Of a stretch of 64,000 nt of DNA, positions 1-13,300 are shown one piece after another (positions within the stretch are counted from its first letter, which is position 1; the number at the start of each line of letters is the position of its first letter). The notes under the pieces are model-generated. The model was not told the origin of the DNA. It saw only the letters and a list, made by a program, of their open reading frames with translations, and ran no database searches. A program made the translations under genes and the position numbers. Origin of the DNA: Zygnema cylindricum (Eukaryota > Streptophyta > Zygnematophyceae > Zygnematales > Zygnemataceae); contig JBBHKE010000116.1 in assembly GCA_037447655.1 (NCBI GenBank), positions 62,001 to 126,000 of the forward strand, written 5' to 3'.

Positions 1-3000
1 TCCCTTCTTTCCCAGCCTGTCCACTACTCGATCTTCGTAATTCATGGCTCGCTATCAGATGATCGGCATCGATGTCTGAAGCCGACGATTCTACGAGTTG
101 TCGGTTTGCCAAATCTTCCATCTTCCAGCCTTCAATTTGCGCCTGAATAACCAAAAAATCACAATCACAGACTGTCAAAATGTCATGACCACAGATTGTC
201 AAAATGCATTATCAAAATGACACAATCGCAGATTATTAAAATATCACGATCAATATCACAATCACAGATTGTCATAAGTAGTGCACAAGCAAAAAGTGGT
301 AAACAAAAATCACCACCCTGCAAGGTAGACACACACACTCCCCCTACTGCGTCACTCTCTTGCAAGCCAGTAGAAAAACGCAAGACAAACAATAAAATAG
401 ACAAACAATCTAATAGACAAACACTGAGCGAAAAAAAAAAAGTGCAGCTCACCTTCACATCTTCAACCAGCTCACCGAACAGCTTGCCTCCCTCCACACT
501 CGGACTGCAAGCACTGCTACTACCATGTTCTTCCCCACTTCCATCACAAGCTAAAAATCCTCTTTCCACATACGGCCTCTTCAGCCGAACCTCTTCCAGA
601 CACGAACTATCCGCCTCACGGTCCTGAATATGTAAGCAATGGTCAGCAATCTCTCCTTCCTCCTGTTGCTTTTTCCCCCCTCTAGAAACTCCTTCACTGC
701 TTGATGACTCTGTCCTATCCAGTTCTTCTAACACAGCACCACCCCTTCTGTGAATATCCATTTCAAGAGCTTCTCTGCCGAAATGGGCTTCTCTGCCTGA
801 AACAGATGGTTGCCCACTGTTATTGCTATCTCGAGAACTTCGAAAATCTAAATCTTCCCTCGATTTATCGATATCAGTTTTCACACGGTCTCCCACCTTT
901 GTTTGTCCTCCCGCTTCTCCTCCTCCTCTTCTCTCACTACCAAGTTCCACCATCACGTCTGTGCCAGATCCCCCTTGCCATTGTCGTACCTGCTCTATAA
1001 ATCCTCCAGACACACCTGCAAAAACTGTATCGCTTGCCTTCTTTTGAGCTGGAACATTTCCAGAAGCTTCCCTCCCTGCTCCACAGTAACACACTTGTTC
1101 CTCGATAACAATCCCTTCCCTTCGACGCGATGATGACCAGCAGTCACTCTCCCTATCAACTTCCACCCATTCAACCTCAACCTCACTCTCATCTTCACTT
1201 TTCCTCGTGCGTTTGGCTTCCTGTACATCTCTAACTGCAGAATGGAAGGAAAGCCCCTCATTTGCAACCAATACTGCTTTGTTCTCGGAATTGCCTGTAA
1301 ACAAGCCTTTATCCGAATCTTTCCCTGCTCTCCCTTCCTCTGAAGCTAGTGCCTCGAGTAAGTCTCCCAACCTGGTCTTGCCCAATTCACCGCTTGAGCT
1401 ACGGCCTTCTCCTACTCCACAGAGACTGTCCAAATCTTCTCCTCTCTCAGCATGTGTGTCAGAGTCAGCCTCCACGTCTGCAAGGGCACCTTCCTCCTCA
1501 TCCTCCAAAAGGACTCTGTTTTCCAGTCTCTTCCCAATATCCTCCTCACTGACCTCAGGTTCTACCATCAAGCCCTCATCCGAGCTGTCTGACTCTTCCC
1601 TTGATTTGCTGTTTAAAGGGAAGCTTCCATAATATTTATTAACTTCCTGTTCATGCCCATGCCCTGATGATGACGATGACAATGCCAGGTGGCGCCTGTT
1701 CACACTCCGTCTCTGCAAATTAAATGAATCATAATCAGCAATATTGGATTTAAACTGAAACCCTAAAAACGGTGAAAAGTAATTAGCTCGTACCGGTAGC
1801 AAGACAGCCATTGTAGAGGAACCTGGACAACATTATCACCTCTGGCCTGATGCTTGTGCAAAGATGTTAGACTCTGGTGCAAAACTGACAGGTCCAGTAC
1901 AGTACGGTGCATAACACCTCCATACTTTTTTTGTGAAATAGAGGTGGAATACAGAAACTCCCATACAATACAATACAACACGCATCCGTATTCTCCTCAT
2001 TACAACACTGTCAAGCCAAAGTGATTTGAGTACTTTTTCTAGTTGTCACCCAAGGGAAAATATGCAATTGTCACTATTGTTCTTGTTCTTGTTTTGACGC
2101 CCGTACGATTTTTGTGTTTCGCCCAAGAAAAGTCATACAGCCATACATTTCTAAATACAACAAAAGTGATCTGTCCTTTCCGTATGGTGGAAATTACACT
2201 GTCGTAGTATATGCCCTGCCAACAATAACCACACATTTTCCAGGCTTCGTATTGGACAACTTCAATTTTTGTAGGTTTTTCAATTATCGCCGACATATTT
2301 AAATAAAAATAATAATAAAAATTCATGCCTGAAACGAACAGTCTGCAATTTTTTTTTTCATATCATACTTTGACTAAATTAGTGTGGGTTTCAAGTTTTC
2401 ATATGTGAAGTTCTGTACCGTAGTACGTACTAAATAAGTAACTATATGAATTAGTATTACAGTATTAGTACTTTTTCGTCGGTTACATTTTGCGGCGTTA
2501 CCTTTAAGTCACGGAACGAAAATCACGTCGTACGTCGCGTTTCAGAAAAATTGTCGTTATCGCTAAAACAACATATTAAATAAAAATTTTATTTTATAAA
2601 ATACAATATATCGCGATATATATCGCGATAATTTATGTTGGTCGCGGTACGATATATCGAGGACTTTCCTCGATCGATATTCGATATATCGAATATCAAA
2701 ATTATCGCGATATGAAACTACCCGATACCCAACACTAGCCATAACTACTGCAATGACATAGTTAATTACAACAACGGACTCGGGGCATCCTTACTAATAC
2801 CAATAAAGATTTAGAAATAACAAAACTACTTCAGGGTAAACCTGGATGCATGTATGCATGCATTCAGGTGTTGATAACACTATTTTACATTCGGAGGTTC
2901 AAAAACACAAGACATAATTAATGTCATAAATGTATTATACAGCAATGAGCGGTGGAGTTACCAGGCATTCTGAGCCATACATGCTGCGAACAATCTCACC

Positions 3001-4850
3001 TGCACAGTGTTGCTTCTGAAACGAATTGAGGAAGTATCATCCATTCCCTGCCACTTGTCAGAACTCCCCTTTGCTTGAGTTTCACTGTTCCTATGAAGGC
3101 CCCAGACACGCTTAACCTTGGACGTTCCCTGTGTCCCTATCTGAGGCTTATCGTCAGAATGACTACCAGCTCTCCTGCCCTCGATAGACACTATTCCATC
3201 TCCTTCCATACGTCCTCCCTCCCTAAATCCTGTGTTGCTAACGAGTGGGGAGGGTGAAGCTTCATAGGTGGAGAGAACGGGATTCTGTACTGCACACATA
3301 GTTTGCTCCAGGTCCGTTTCACAAGTTACTGAAGAAACTGAAGCTTGTCTTCCTGTATTGGTTCTCATACCAAGCGGAGAAAGGGACTCTGAAGTTGTTT
3401 GTAAAACAGGTGGAAACAATGACGTTGTGGCTCCAGTGGACTTTAGGTCGCACACACTTGTCACCTGTCAGGAATTTAAAAAAGTAAGGCAGGTTTAAGT
3501 CCATGAAGTAATCTTCTCAACCATATACCAGGCAAGAGCAAACTGGTACCTAAGAAGGTCATCTGTTCAGTGCACTGAGGTAATTGCCTTAAAGAGTAAT
3601 AATTACAGTTACTGGCCAGTAATCGCAGAACTCATACAGAAAAGTGTCCAAATCCGCGGTACAATAACTGTGATTACTGGCCAGGAACACCAGTAATCAT
3701 ATTTACATAATTCCCTCATTAATGATGGAAAACACCTCTGTTTTCTTCGAATATGCATCCCTAAGTAACTGCAAACATCAGCATGGGCAATTTATTTCCC
3801 AAACTATTGCAACATAAGTGGAGCTCTTACCTCGTGAAAACGAAGGGCTCGAAAGGAGGAACTATTGAAACCTGACGAAGCATCCACAATTCCCCGAGGT
3901 CGTCCAAATGTCAATGGAGTACTATTGCTCGTTGTGCTATTAACTCCTGATTGTCTTGCCACTCTAGAAGGAGATGACCTTCCTCCACGAGACCTCCTAT
4001 TAGGAGAGGGCCATGCAGACAAACTTTCCTTCTTACCACTACCACTACTTCTTCTAGTATCTTGCAAGCTCAAAGTTTTGTCAGACAGGGTGGTCCGCAA
4101 ATTTGGTGGCGTCTCATTGGACAGGAGGGGAGGGGTTTGTCTGGAAGCAACTAAAACACCAGACGTGACAGATGAAGAGAACAACGAATCTCCATTCAAA
4201 AGACTGTCACCGCCTTTCCTACTGGCTTCACTTAAGTTCGACCGAGGAGAAGAGGTCAAGGAAGGCTCTTGGTAGCGTTGAAAAGAATCCAAACTACCGG
4301 TTCTCTTTAGGACAAGTGACCCGACCATACTTGCAGGTTCTTCCGGTGACTGTAGAGAGGATTGATTGCCTGATGCCATACTGACTTCAGAAATAATTTT
4401 GGTTTCAGAAGGCCTATTTCTTCCAGCTATTTCTCCCGTAGATGGCAACCGCAAACCGGATGACAGATTACCTTCTTCTAGAAGCATAGGGCGCTCACTA
4501 CTGTTCCTTCCATTAAATGAAACACTTCCAACTTTTTTAAGTGTAGGTGGAAATTTATAGGAAGAAACTGCAATTGAATTCTGCCTGAGAGATGAAACAC
4601 CCGCCCTGTGTGAAACTGAAGCAGTGCCCACACCTGGAACTGAATCTGAAACTGAACTGCCTATCCTTGACTGCAATTTTACGGAACTGGACACTGAAGG
4701 TGACAAAGGGACTAGTGATTCTCCAGATATGCCTGATGGGGAAAATACTCCCGAGGTTGTAGCCCTTTGAGATCTTCGCCTGGTCTCGCCCGTACTATGG
4801 CGCCTGGACGGGATTCGCCGAGAAATCGAATTGAAAGAACTCGGCTCTCT
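1..4850 (-). CDS. Large serine-rich protein of unknown function, 3' half of a multi-exon gene (partial)
   Basis: Four exons join in phase 0 on the minus strand: 4850-3831, 3464-3000, 1712-453 and 142 to beyond position 1. Each junction has an AG acceptor and a GT donor (GTAAGA, GTGAGA and GTGAGC at the three visible donors), and the frame stays open for about 960 codons. The first exon is rich in Ser, Arg and Pro, with many basic SxxR clusters. The third is acidic and Ser/Glu-rich with a few Cys. The last visible exon begins with AQIEGWKMEDLANRQL and looks helical. No catalytic motif, transmembrane segment or signal peptide is visible. The composition suggests a long disordered scaffold or nuclear/cytoskeletal protein, which is inference only. 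An ATG at 1811 heads the longest ORF here, but it lies in the intron and is not the start. It is probably the 3' part of the gene whose candidate exons lie at 6294-8977. Confidence 0.72.
2325..2742. mobile_element. hAT-like element fragment in an intron, with a shared 160-bp internal block
   Basis: The right end (about 2600-2742) matches the right half of the complete hAT-like MITE at 59063-59445: CGATATATCG-rich core, then the terminal CGATACCCAACACTA. The block 2325-2500 is almost identical to 44300-44462, where it also abuts a piece of the same MITE family, so it is probably internal sequence of a longer relative. It sits in the intron between exons 3464-3000 and 1712-453. A matching left end and target duplication were not found. 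Confidence 0.55.
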
Positions 4851-6293
4851 CTGAAGTTCACAACAAAACATGAAGAAAGGATACAACAAAAGAATGGAAA
4901 CAACTAGTCCAGCTTAGTATCTTTGGTTTCACTAACCCCTGAAAAAATCGTAATTCCTAATTAGATCGTCGGAAAAAGAACCAACCTAACAATACCACAT
5001 GATCCAAAAACACCCAAAAAAAACCAAGAGCTTCTCTGCTTTCTCCTCTCTCTCCCCTCACAATCTGCAAAGCAATCCAACTGAGCAAATTACAACTCTG
5101 TCAGGTCACTTATCCCAAAGACAAGAGAGATGTGGTAGAAGTGCAAGATTTACAGTCCACCCACCAGTTGCAGCTTATCTTGTTCTGGGCTGATTAACGA
5201 TACGGGTGCTGCTTTCTCCTCTGATTCCAGATTCTCTGGCAAATATAGCCTGATTCCTCCCCACCATTTGATAAACATCAACTGCTGTTGTTCCAGCTAA
5301 ATCAGCTACTAACCAACAATCGCAAACTGCAAATCTTTTGGCTTTTGTTTCTCTAAACAAAAACACTATGTGGAAATTGTCTAGGAAACATGATGAAACA
5401 CATGTGTTAACTCTAGCACTACAAGGTTGACTTCAGCAATAAAATTCTATCTGACCACAATACTCGACCGGTCGTTATCCATATTGAGAATTTTCAAGAC
5501 AAATGACTGCAATAGCAGTTCTAGAAAAGTGCAATTCTGATCGGCCTCACATAACATTGTGTCTCACTACTAGGGTTAGAAACACTAATTGTCCCGATAA
5601 ACAAAATAACGCTGCTGTTCATAATTGTCCATGTCATTCGGACCGGAAATATAAACTAATAACACTAAAAGGTCCCCATACTAAATATTTCGTAACTCTG
5701 ATAGCAATTCATAGCGCAGTTAACTTAAAGCCTTTTTAAACCGTGACAGTGTCAAACCCCACTGGAACATTCTACACAGTGCCACGTCATGTGCAGAAAG
5801 TGATTTTCAACAAGCAGAGAGTCTATTAAAAGTAGACAAAGATAAATTTTAGCTTGAAGACCTTATTTCAAGAGCTTAGGAGCAGTTCCCTCTAATCAAC
5901 AATTTTCTAGCATTCTCAAAGTTGAATGGTTGATTCAAAAAGATATTAACATAAATATCTATAAAGAAGCAGAAGAAGCTTCTCAGGCTTGGCAACAATA
6001 TCATACCAGAAATTCCGCAGAAAAGAGACTCATTCGCAGCTAGACACTGAAGAGCACCTCTACCCTTAGTGTACCCTTTATCCTGTTATATACACTTGTC
6101 CTAACGCAGCTGCAACTGTTAATGCTGGATTGAAAGCTTAAGCCTACATTTCCAAGATGTAAGCAAAAATTCTGGAATGAAATGAAGTCAACATCCTCAG
6201 AGCCCAACTATTTGCATCTTAACACGTTTCAGATTTTCCTAATCCCATTCTAAGATTCCCTGTCAAGTGAGTCCTGAAGACAACCATTCTCAC

Positions 6294-6586
6294 CATTTGT
6301 CATCCTCCTTGTCCATTTCGACCAACAATAGATAGTCATTTTGTATCGTTGGCAACTTATCCTCCATTGCATCAATTACAGAATTCCTCAGCTCCGAAGG
6401 CCCCATATATAAGTTATTTCTCTCATTACCAGTCCAGATGTTTTCAGCTCTCAGATCTGTTGAAGCAAAATCCATCATCCAGTTTCCATAAAAAGGTGAG
6501 GGTCTGAACCCACTTTCAAGAAATACTACAGCTGATCTCATAAGTTGATCAAAAACAGAAACAGCAACTTGCGAATTACACAAATT
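6294..6586 (-). CDS. Internal exon of unknown gene, probably the upstream part of the serine-rich gene
   Basis: A minus-strand open exon starts after a CTGCCTTCAG acceptor and ends at a GTGAGA donor. It encodes about 97 residues with a normal globular composition, including the stretch GFRPSPFYGNWMMDFA and an acidic end (EMDKEDDK). I do not recognise the family. The strand, spacing and composition fit a conserved domain upstream of the low-complexity exons at 4850 and below. The phase (one base completes the first codon) is not matched by the exon I propose next upstream, so at least one small exon is missing. One weak candidate downstream lies near 5270-5330, after a GATTTGCAG acceptor. Confidence 0.5.
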
Positions 6587-7016
6587 GCTGAAGGCAGAGT
6601 TGTACATCCGTTTGACAAAACCAATAATCGCTGATAACGATATCTATCAATAAATCCCATGACTATCACATTCGCGATCATTGACATAATAATACCAATA
6701 TACAAGACAACATTTACAGACAGAAAAAAAAATAGATACCCTGTTGGTATAGTTGAAACCTCAATGTATTTGTGTGGTGAACAACAGGACACTCGGTCCA
6801 GCAAATCAAAAGAAGCACCCAAATTGAACATCATCGAGCCGAGTCTTTCTAAGATAAGTTAGAAAACTGACAAGGCGCGAATATCCATGTCAGTGTGGAC
6901 TGACATGCTCTCACTGACACCTTAACTCCTAAGAAAAAACTTTGTTATTGCCCCAGGACCAAAACCTAGACTCAGTATATTGATCATCCAATGTGCTGCA
7001 AATGACAATAGTCCGA

Positions 7017-7150
7017 TAAATAATAATAATAATAGTCTGATACATAATAATAATAATAATAATAATAATAAGAATAATAATAATAATAATAACAATAATA
7101 ATAACAATAATAATAATAATAATAGTCCGACACATGATGATAATAACAAT
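7017..7150. repeat. (AAT)n microsatellite
   Basis: About 130 bp of AAT/ATAATA repeats with occasional AAC and AGT interruptions. It produces long artificial frames of Asn, Ile or Leu, which I do not count as genes. Confidence 0.95.
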
Positions 7151-8130
7151 AGTTCGATAGCATAAATATAACAATTCCAATATCAGGCTACCCTGGGCTG
7201 TTAAGATACCTGGTAGGCCAGGGCCTAGAATATCGTCACTTGCCCCCATGAGTGAATCTGCAAAACAAGGGTTGTTTAGGGTTTTTTAGAAAGGGGCATA
7301 TTTAAATAAATGGAGTAGCACGTCACAGTGGATGGCTCTAATAAAAGTCGTTATTCTGATCAAACTGTATTACTGGAGGGAATATTTGAAAACAGGATAT
7401 CTTAGGGAGGCACTTCCCCAGCTAAAAAAAAATGCTGCCTTTTACCAAATGCTACCTTTTCTGGGCCTGAAAGGGACAACTCAAGCAGCTATTCAGCACA
7501 TAGTTTAAATGTGCAAAAACAGTTGGAAACGCTAAATGTGAAATTCTCATACTATATGCGTATTATACACGTGTAAAATACACGCACAATATGGTGTTGC
7601 GACATATGCTGTTTCCAATTGTTTTTGCACATTTATACTATGGTTAGCATACCTTATATAATAGCCTTAATAGCATTAATGAGTAAATGCTTTAGAGCGA
7701 GTGCTAAGACCATAGACCAGACTACCCCGCAGGACTGCCCAAGATTTAGAGGAAAACTGTGGATTCACACAACAAAGACAGTGAAAGGTGAACTTGTTTC
7801 TCGAAATTGAGAAAAACAATACAGCAAATAGACAACCATTCTGTATGCCCATCAATCAAAATGGTCATTTGGTGAATAACTGACTAGAGGATGCGTAGAT
7901 TTCTAGCACACAAGAAAACACAACCATATGCTTATAAGCCACGCCACGATGCTGCCTGGTTTGCTAAAGAAATGTGCCTTGCTGGATACTAAGCTTAACT
8001 AATCCATAATTAAACACACTGATGAAAGGTGAAAGATACGAGACCCAAAGACTTGGACAACAAAAATGCAAAAAGATGACTAACTCCACCACACCAAAAT
8101 CAGGAAGAACTGTGAAGTCTGTGCTAGCAC

Positions 8131-8258
8131 CTCTGGAACCCATCGTGAGTTTAAGTTACAAGTGGTTTCCCCTTTTTCCGTTAAAACAACAGATTCCATG
8201 CTTCCTGCTATACAATTACGTGTCAATTTGTAAATCAAACTGAATCCTGCTGCTCTTC
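8131..8258 (-). CDS. Candidate internal exon of unknown gene
   Basis: This minus-strand segment follows a TTTTATGTTTTTAG acceptor and ends before GTGCTA. Its 128 bases read open in the frame dictated by the one-base overhang of the exon at 8425-8588, giving 42 residues that include SLIYKLTRNCIAGSMESVVL. Frame agreement with the neighbouring exon is the main support. The family is not recognised and the donor is not a strong consensus. Confidence 0.4.
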
Positions 8259-8424
8259 CTAAAAACATAAAATATCAAATGCTATAATGACAACGAGCAA
8301 GAATCAACATGAGAGGCCAAAGCACATAAAAGGGCTGAAGTTCCTGTACAAAGTGACACGATAACTCTTCCTCAAACTCTGAGATGCTGAAAGAAAGAAA
8401 TTATACGCAAAACGAATATCTCAC

Positions 8425-8588
8425 CTGTTTCCAACAGCCCATCGCTCGCAAGCAAAAAATTACTTCCGTCAGCTTGGTTGAGCATGTCACTAAATAAAGG
8501 CAATTTATCAACAGCCTGGACCTCCATGTGATCCTCCAACCGTCCAGTAGACGCGAGGTCAGTCGGTACGTCCATCTCCTCTTGAAAT
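8425..8588 (-). CDS. Internal exon of unknown gene
   Basis: This minus-strand exon lies between a GTTACTTTCAG acceptor and an ACAG/GTGAGA donor. It encodes about 54 residues, acidic and hydrophobic (for example KLPLFSDMLNQADGSNFLLA). It lies just downstream of the exon ending near 8640, and its phase needs a two-base overhang from that exon. Product unknown. Confidence 0.5.
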
Positions 8589-8639
8589 CTGAAAGTAACT
8601 CTACTCTTTTGTCCTAGCTTTCCCATGATTGCAAATTAG

Positions 8640-8977
8640 CAGCCAATATTTGACTTTGTTATATGTACAAAAGTATCTAATTGGCTTTGAGTAACGAGTT
8701 TCACATAACTCTCGTAGTGCGGAAAAAATGCAAGGGAAAAGGCTGAGATCTCCTGACAAGCCTGTTTGATATCTCCTACCCTAACTTGCAGAAACCCCTG
8801 ACATAATTTAAAATGGAGATCCAGGTCACAATCCGTAACCAAATCCCAATCAAAAAAGAGTTCCTTTCGCAAAAATCCTCGAAATTTCCTCTCTCCTAAA
8901 ATGTTATAAAACATCTGTCCAGCTAAATGTTGAAAGACTTCCAGTATGTTTCCAATTGACGTATTTGCGAGAGATAC
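8640..8977 (-). CDS. Internal exon of unknown gene, helical domain
   Basis: After a TGATTTGCAG acceptor at 8978-8980, the minus strand stays open for about 112 codons to a stop near 8640. It is leucine- and phenylalanine-rich with regular helical spacing, for example NILEVFQHLAGQMFYNIL and LHFKLCQGFLQV, like a TPR- or HEAT-like helical bundle without a diagnostic motif. The upstream boundary is well supported. The donor is not: the only phase-compatible site I see is a weak AA/GTCAAA near 8655. Function unknown. Confidence 0.45.
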
Positions 8978-10015
8978 CTGCAAATCACAAAAAACACCAG
9001 TCCATACGTGAAACTAAATCCAGAATTGTAAAAAAAAGAAGTCGCAATCACAGTCACAGTCACTAGTCACTAGTCCCAGTCACTAATTTGCCTCCCCTAA
9101 TCTGTCTCCCGAAAACACGATGGTGGCAAACGATGGTGGCAAACGAAGCAGCAATTTACCCGTGAAAAAACATATCAAATGTTACATAAAATCCTACTTC
9201 TATAGCTTTCACAACAAACTTAAGCCTATGGAACCTAAATATGCATAAACATGGCAAAAACAGGTCAAAAACATACATCCCGTTTCCCATGAATCATTTT
9301 GCAACTTAGAAAGATTATGAAGAAAGAAGGGTTGTGAAACGGACGCAATCAGTGAGCCCTAAGGCCAGATGAGGTTTATGAACTGCTATATTTGACAATT
9401 GTTGTCAAAATTAGTCAGGTAAACTTAAGCCCCACCCTCAAGCCTCATCGAACTCTATAGTACATTTTTCGCCAGAATAGAATATTGGTGAAAAGTCACT
9501 TTGCACAAACACTTCAAACCTTTCAATACTAAAAATAAGCAACTCTTAGAAATATTGTACCAGAAAGAAAGAAACCTTCACTATTCCTGAAAATAAACTG
9601 GCAAAAGAAAATGAATGCTATCGAGAGCGAGATGCAGTTAGGCAATGTGCCATAACTGTTGTCCCACATTTAGAATGGCTGATGTTGCATGAAAAATAAC
9701 TGAACCAATTATAGCAAAGCCACCAATGCCTGTACAGTTCCACAAGCGAAGTCTTACCAAGACAGTGTAGACAAACCGTTCTTACCCAGAATAGCTCTAA
9801 TAGGCTTCAACCTTAAAAAAACATTCACTGGTAGATGCATTGTGTGCCAATAAACTACATATATGTCATGCGCCAAATGCTTGCTTGTATTATACTTCAG
9901 ATTGGTTATTTAAACATTTTATAAGTTGCTGCTCAATGTTAGACGCACAACGACAAAAGTCCCCTGTCCCCAAAACATGTGATTCTGCAGGGAGCTCCAA
10001 AAAGCTTTCACAGCG

Positions 10016-10300
10016 CTAACTGTTTGCTTTGGCTGTTTTCTTTCTCAAAATGTGACGGAATGCAGGGGCATAAGAAAGTGACCTAAAAAAGAAATGCGTT
10101 CCAGGCATTCCTGAAGTCGAAGCATAGCTTTCCAGAAGCAGTGCAAAAACTGCTCGAATCAGTTGTCCAACATGAGAGGTCACTTGCGTAATACAATGTG
10201 AAGTGTCGAGGGCGACAGGCAAAGCTAGTAGACGAGTCCTAGAAGCTGCTGGTCCGCCATGAAAACGGATGGCTTTCAATCGGAGACCGCTATTGGGCAA
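10016..10300 (-). CDS. Possible first exon of the minus-strand gene
   Basis: An ATG at 10300 opens a 94-codon minus-strand frame with ordinary amino acid composition (for example HVGQLIRAVFALLLESYAS). It lies on the same strand upstream of the exon chain at 8977-6294, and the DNA beyond it looks intergenic, which is where a first exon would be expected. The donor is not resolved: AG/GTCACT inside the frame or a weak site near its end are both possible. No family is recognised. Confidence 0.35.
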   Translation of the reverse strand: MPNSGLRLKAIRFHGGPAASRTRLLALPVALDTSHCITQVTSHVGQLIRAVFALLLESYASTSGMPGTHFFFRSLSYAPAFRHILRKKTAKANS

Positions 10301-13300
10301 CAGAAAACGAGCGGAGGGCGTAGATGACCGCCACGTGGCGCAGGATGGGAGGACGTCAGTCGGTAATCCAATTTTCCTCCCTACTTTTGCCCGCAGTACG
10401 AATAGACAATCATAACGCCATCACTACTCTGACAGGATTGCTACAGTTATTCACTTTGACAGGACAATACGTCACAGGACAGTAACGTACTGCCATATAA
10501 GGAAAAACATGGAAATACTATATGTGAAGATTCCGTATTACAGCTGTATGTTAAGGTTTAAATACGTGTACCGTATACTTCGTAGTTTACCATGTATATA
10601 ATACGCAATTGATATACTTTTCGCCCATGACTGCAACGGTACAACCACATTTTCACTGTTACAGAATTTGAGGTCCAGCTATGCACTGGTCTCGTTGACT
10701 CGTACAGTAAACACCCTGTACTGTACTGACAACTGTAGCAAAACACGTGTGTGCGAGAAAGGACGGAAACACTGCATGTGGTCCCCCCCGTATTTCACGC
10801 GTGTTGAACACTTAATACGCGTACGATTGACTAAATACGAGTATAGTACAGTACAGTATACTGCTGTATACATAGTACGATTTTTGCATAACAGAAAATA
10901 CCGTGGCTGTGCTGTAATGCAGCCACAGTATTGACTATTGAGGATACGGAATTTGAGGTCCAGCTGTGCACTCTGGGTCTCAGGTGGGTAGCAGATCCGA
11001 GAATGTTCCTCGATGACTTCTGGCGCTCACCTATAGAGTATCATCATCACTCGTGATTTCGGCCTCATGACTTGCGAGTGGCCCACACTTCACACTGTAC
11101 GATACGTCTCCTGCGCGGTTTATTGAATAAACGTTATTCAGTGAGTTAGCAGCGTTTCTTCTGCCTCGAGTTCGGCCTGGGATTTCCCTTTTGTTACGAC
11201 AAAATTGGAGTTGCGTTCGTGTTTACTCTGCATGTCTTATTGTTTATGAATGGGGGATGGAATAGGGGAATTTGTTGGAGCATCCTATATTGATGACTTT
11301 GTCAAATTGGCGCCCTGATCTGACAATGTGGTATCACAGCCATAATCATTTTTCACGATTCTTCATGTTCCTCTCTTCATCACCCGAGTAAGACAACGGG
11401 GAATCGTAGCCAGTAGTAGTTTTGCCGAAGTTCAGTTGCGAAGTAAATCATTTGCAGAACTGTTAGAATATCTCCTTCTTATGACTATGCGTTCATTCGA
11501 GATTTTCAAGTGGGAATCCCACTTCAATTTTATTTTTTCAAATGCGGGTAGTTGGCAAAGACTGTTATGGAATCTGTAATGGTGCTATTGTTTGTATTAG
11601 TAGGCTCTCGTAATTGATGCTCAATGTATTTATGTATCTAAGCACTCGCATTGATAAGTTTGCTATTGTATTATTTAATCGGATGTGGCTGTTGATTGCT
11701 TCCTGATTGGTAATCACGACTAGAGTGGCCTTAATAATGGTCATTTCAAGAAAGACGGTGCAGGAAAACTGACAAATACTTTGTGCGATATTGTTTTTCA
11801 CGGTTTTAAACCAGTATCAAGCTCAATTTACTTATAAACTGACTATCTTTGACTATGTATCTGTAGTTGTCGATAGTGGAAATATAGGACACCATAAGCA
11901 AGCACACCATGAGTTTACCCGGACGTTTGGAAATGGCTTTCGAGAGAGTTTGAATCTGGACTATTGAGGGTCCATGTGAGAAGCCTGCAGTTTGATGGGA
12001 ATATAAGCGTGTTTATGAATGGCTGAGAGGAGCATTGGTGGTCATTTGTAGGGGAAATGGTGCCGCGTCATAGCAGTTTTGGCTGGAAAGCTGAAGTTGA
12101 CTGCCCCCTTCGAAAAGTAAGAGGAAGGAAAGTTGCCGACTAGAAAGGAGGCTATGCACTCAGGATATGGCATTTTTTTAAGTTTGGCTGAACGAGGACT
12201 GACAGAAACATTGAATTCTTGATTTGTCTTTGAAGTTGTGTGAGGAAGGGCGGAAACAACTGTGTTACTACAAACAAGGGTGTTGCACGGAAATCCTTTG
12301 TTTGTATTAGAAACTGTAGGCATGTCCTCACTTATGTTAATTTGGTAATCTTTTTGGTCATGTTTCCTGAGAATTGACCAAATATCGGGTAACATGAACA
12401 AAAGATGACCAGTAAAATGTAATTGAGAATATGCTTTGTGTTGAAAGGATCTGGTGCATGCAAGACTCAAAACTAGGAGCATGAGCACCTGAGTTTATTG
12501 ACTTTTTACCAAGAAGTTGACCCGTATATATTTAATTGCCCGTCTTAAACAAAGAGAGTTCTCAGAATTTTTGCTTCTGGCCTCTGATCTGGCTGTTTTC
12601 TCAACATAATAACTCAACAGGACTTGGAGGACTCAAGAGGAGCATGATTGCTGGAACTATGCCTAGTGGGGCTGTAGTTACTGTGACAACTGTAGAGTTG
12701 AGAGTCCGTGTGGATTTGAAAGTCCATGTGGAGACAATGGCCGTAGCAGTAGAGTGATGAACAAATGTACTGCAATATGGATATAGAGACTACAAAATGC
12801 AGGAAAGGACGAGGAATTCAAATGGGATCATGCGGATAATCTTTTGCAATCTACTTTTGCATTCGTTCTGTTGGGGAGCTCTCTACAGGTTATGTCAAAC
12901 ACTAGCCCGAGTTGCAGTAGGCTGACGAATTTTTGAGATTAATTTTGAGACTAATTTTCAAATCGATCTTTGGACGTGACTGTCCCAGTTTATCTCGAAG
13001 CCACTTTTAATTACCAAGCTAGTTTGTTTGCTAACAATATCAGGAAAGACTGTATGCTCCAGTGTGTGTCCTAATCAGTGTCAATGACACTATGTTTGTG
13101 CCCCTCAATTCTATCCTTCGAACTTAAAATAGTTTTAATGACACTAACGGCTCATAATCAGCCGCTTTATTCGGAACTTAATTAGAATCAATAACACTGC
13201 TATAAACCCCATGCCAAGTTTTTTGTTTTTGTGTGTGTCTGTGTCCCTTTTTTGTTGGAAAAGCTGAATCAGTCTATTGGTGGCAACGGCTTAATCTAGC

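Noticed and set aside
183-1811. ORF of 542 codons with an ATG at 1811 as a complete gene
   Set aside because: The first 33 codons lie in an intron: a TTTAATTTGCAG acceptor at 1713 joins the exon in frame to the one ending at 3000, and a GTGAGC donor follows position 453.
6922-7249. Poly-Leu, poly-Ile and poly-Asn ORFs
   Set aside because: They are translations of the (AAT)n microsatellite.
12042-12488. 148-codon minus-strand ORF
   Set aside because: No domain, no splice signals and no conserved neighbour; compatible with chance in AT-rich DNA.
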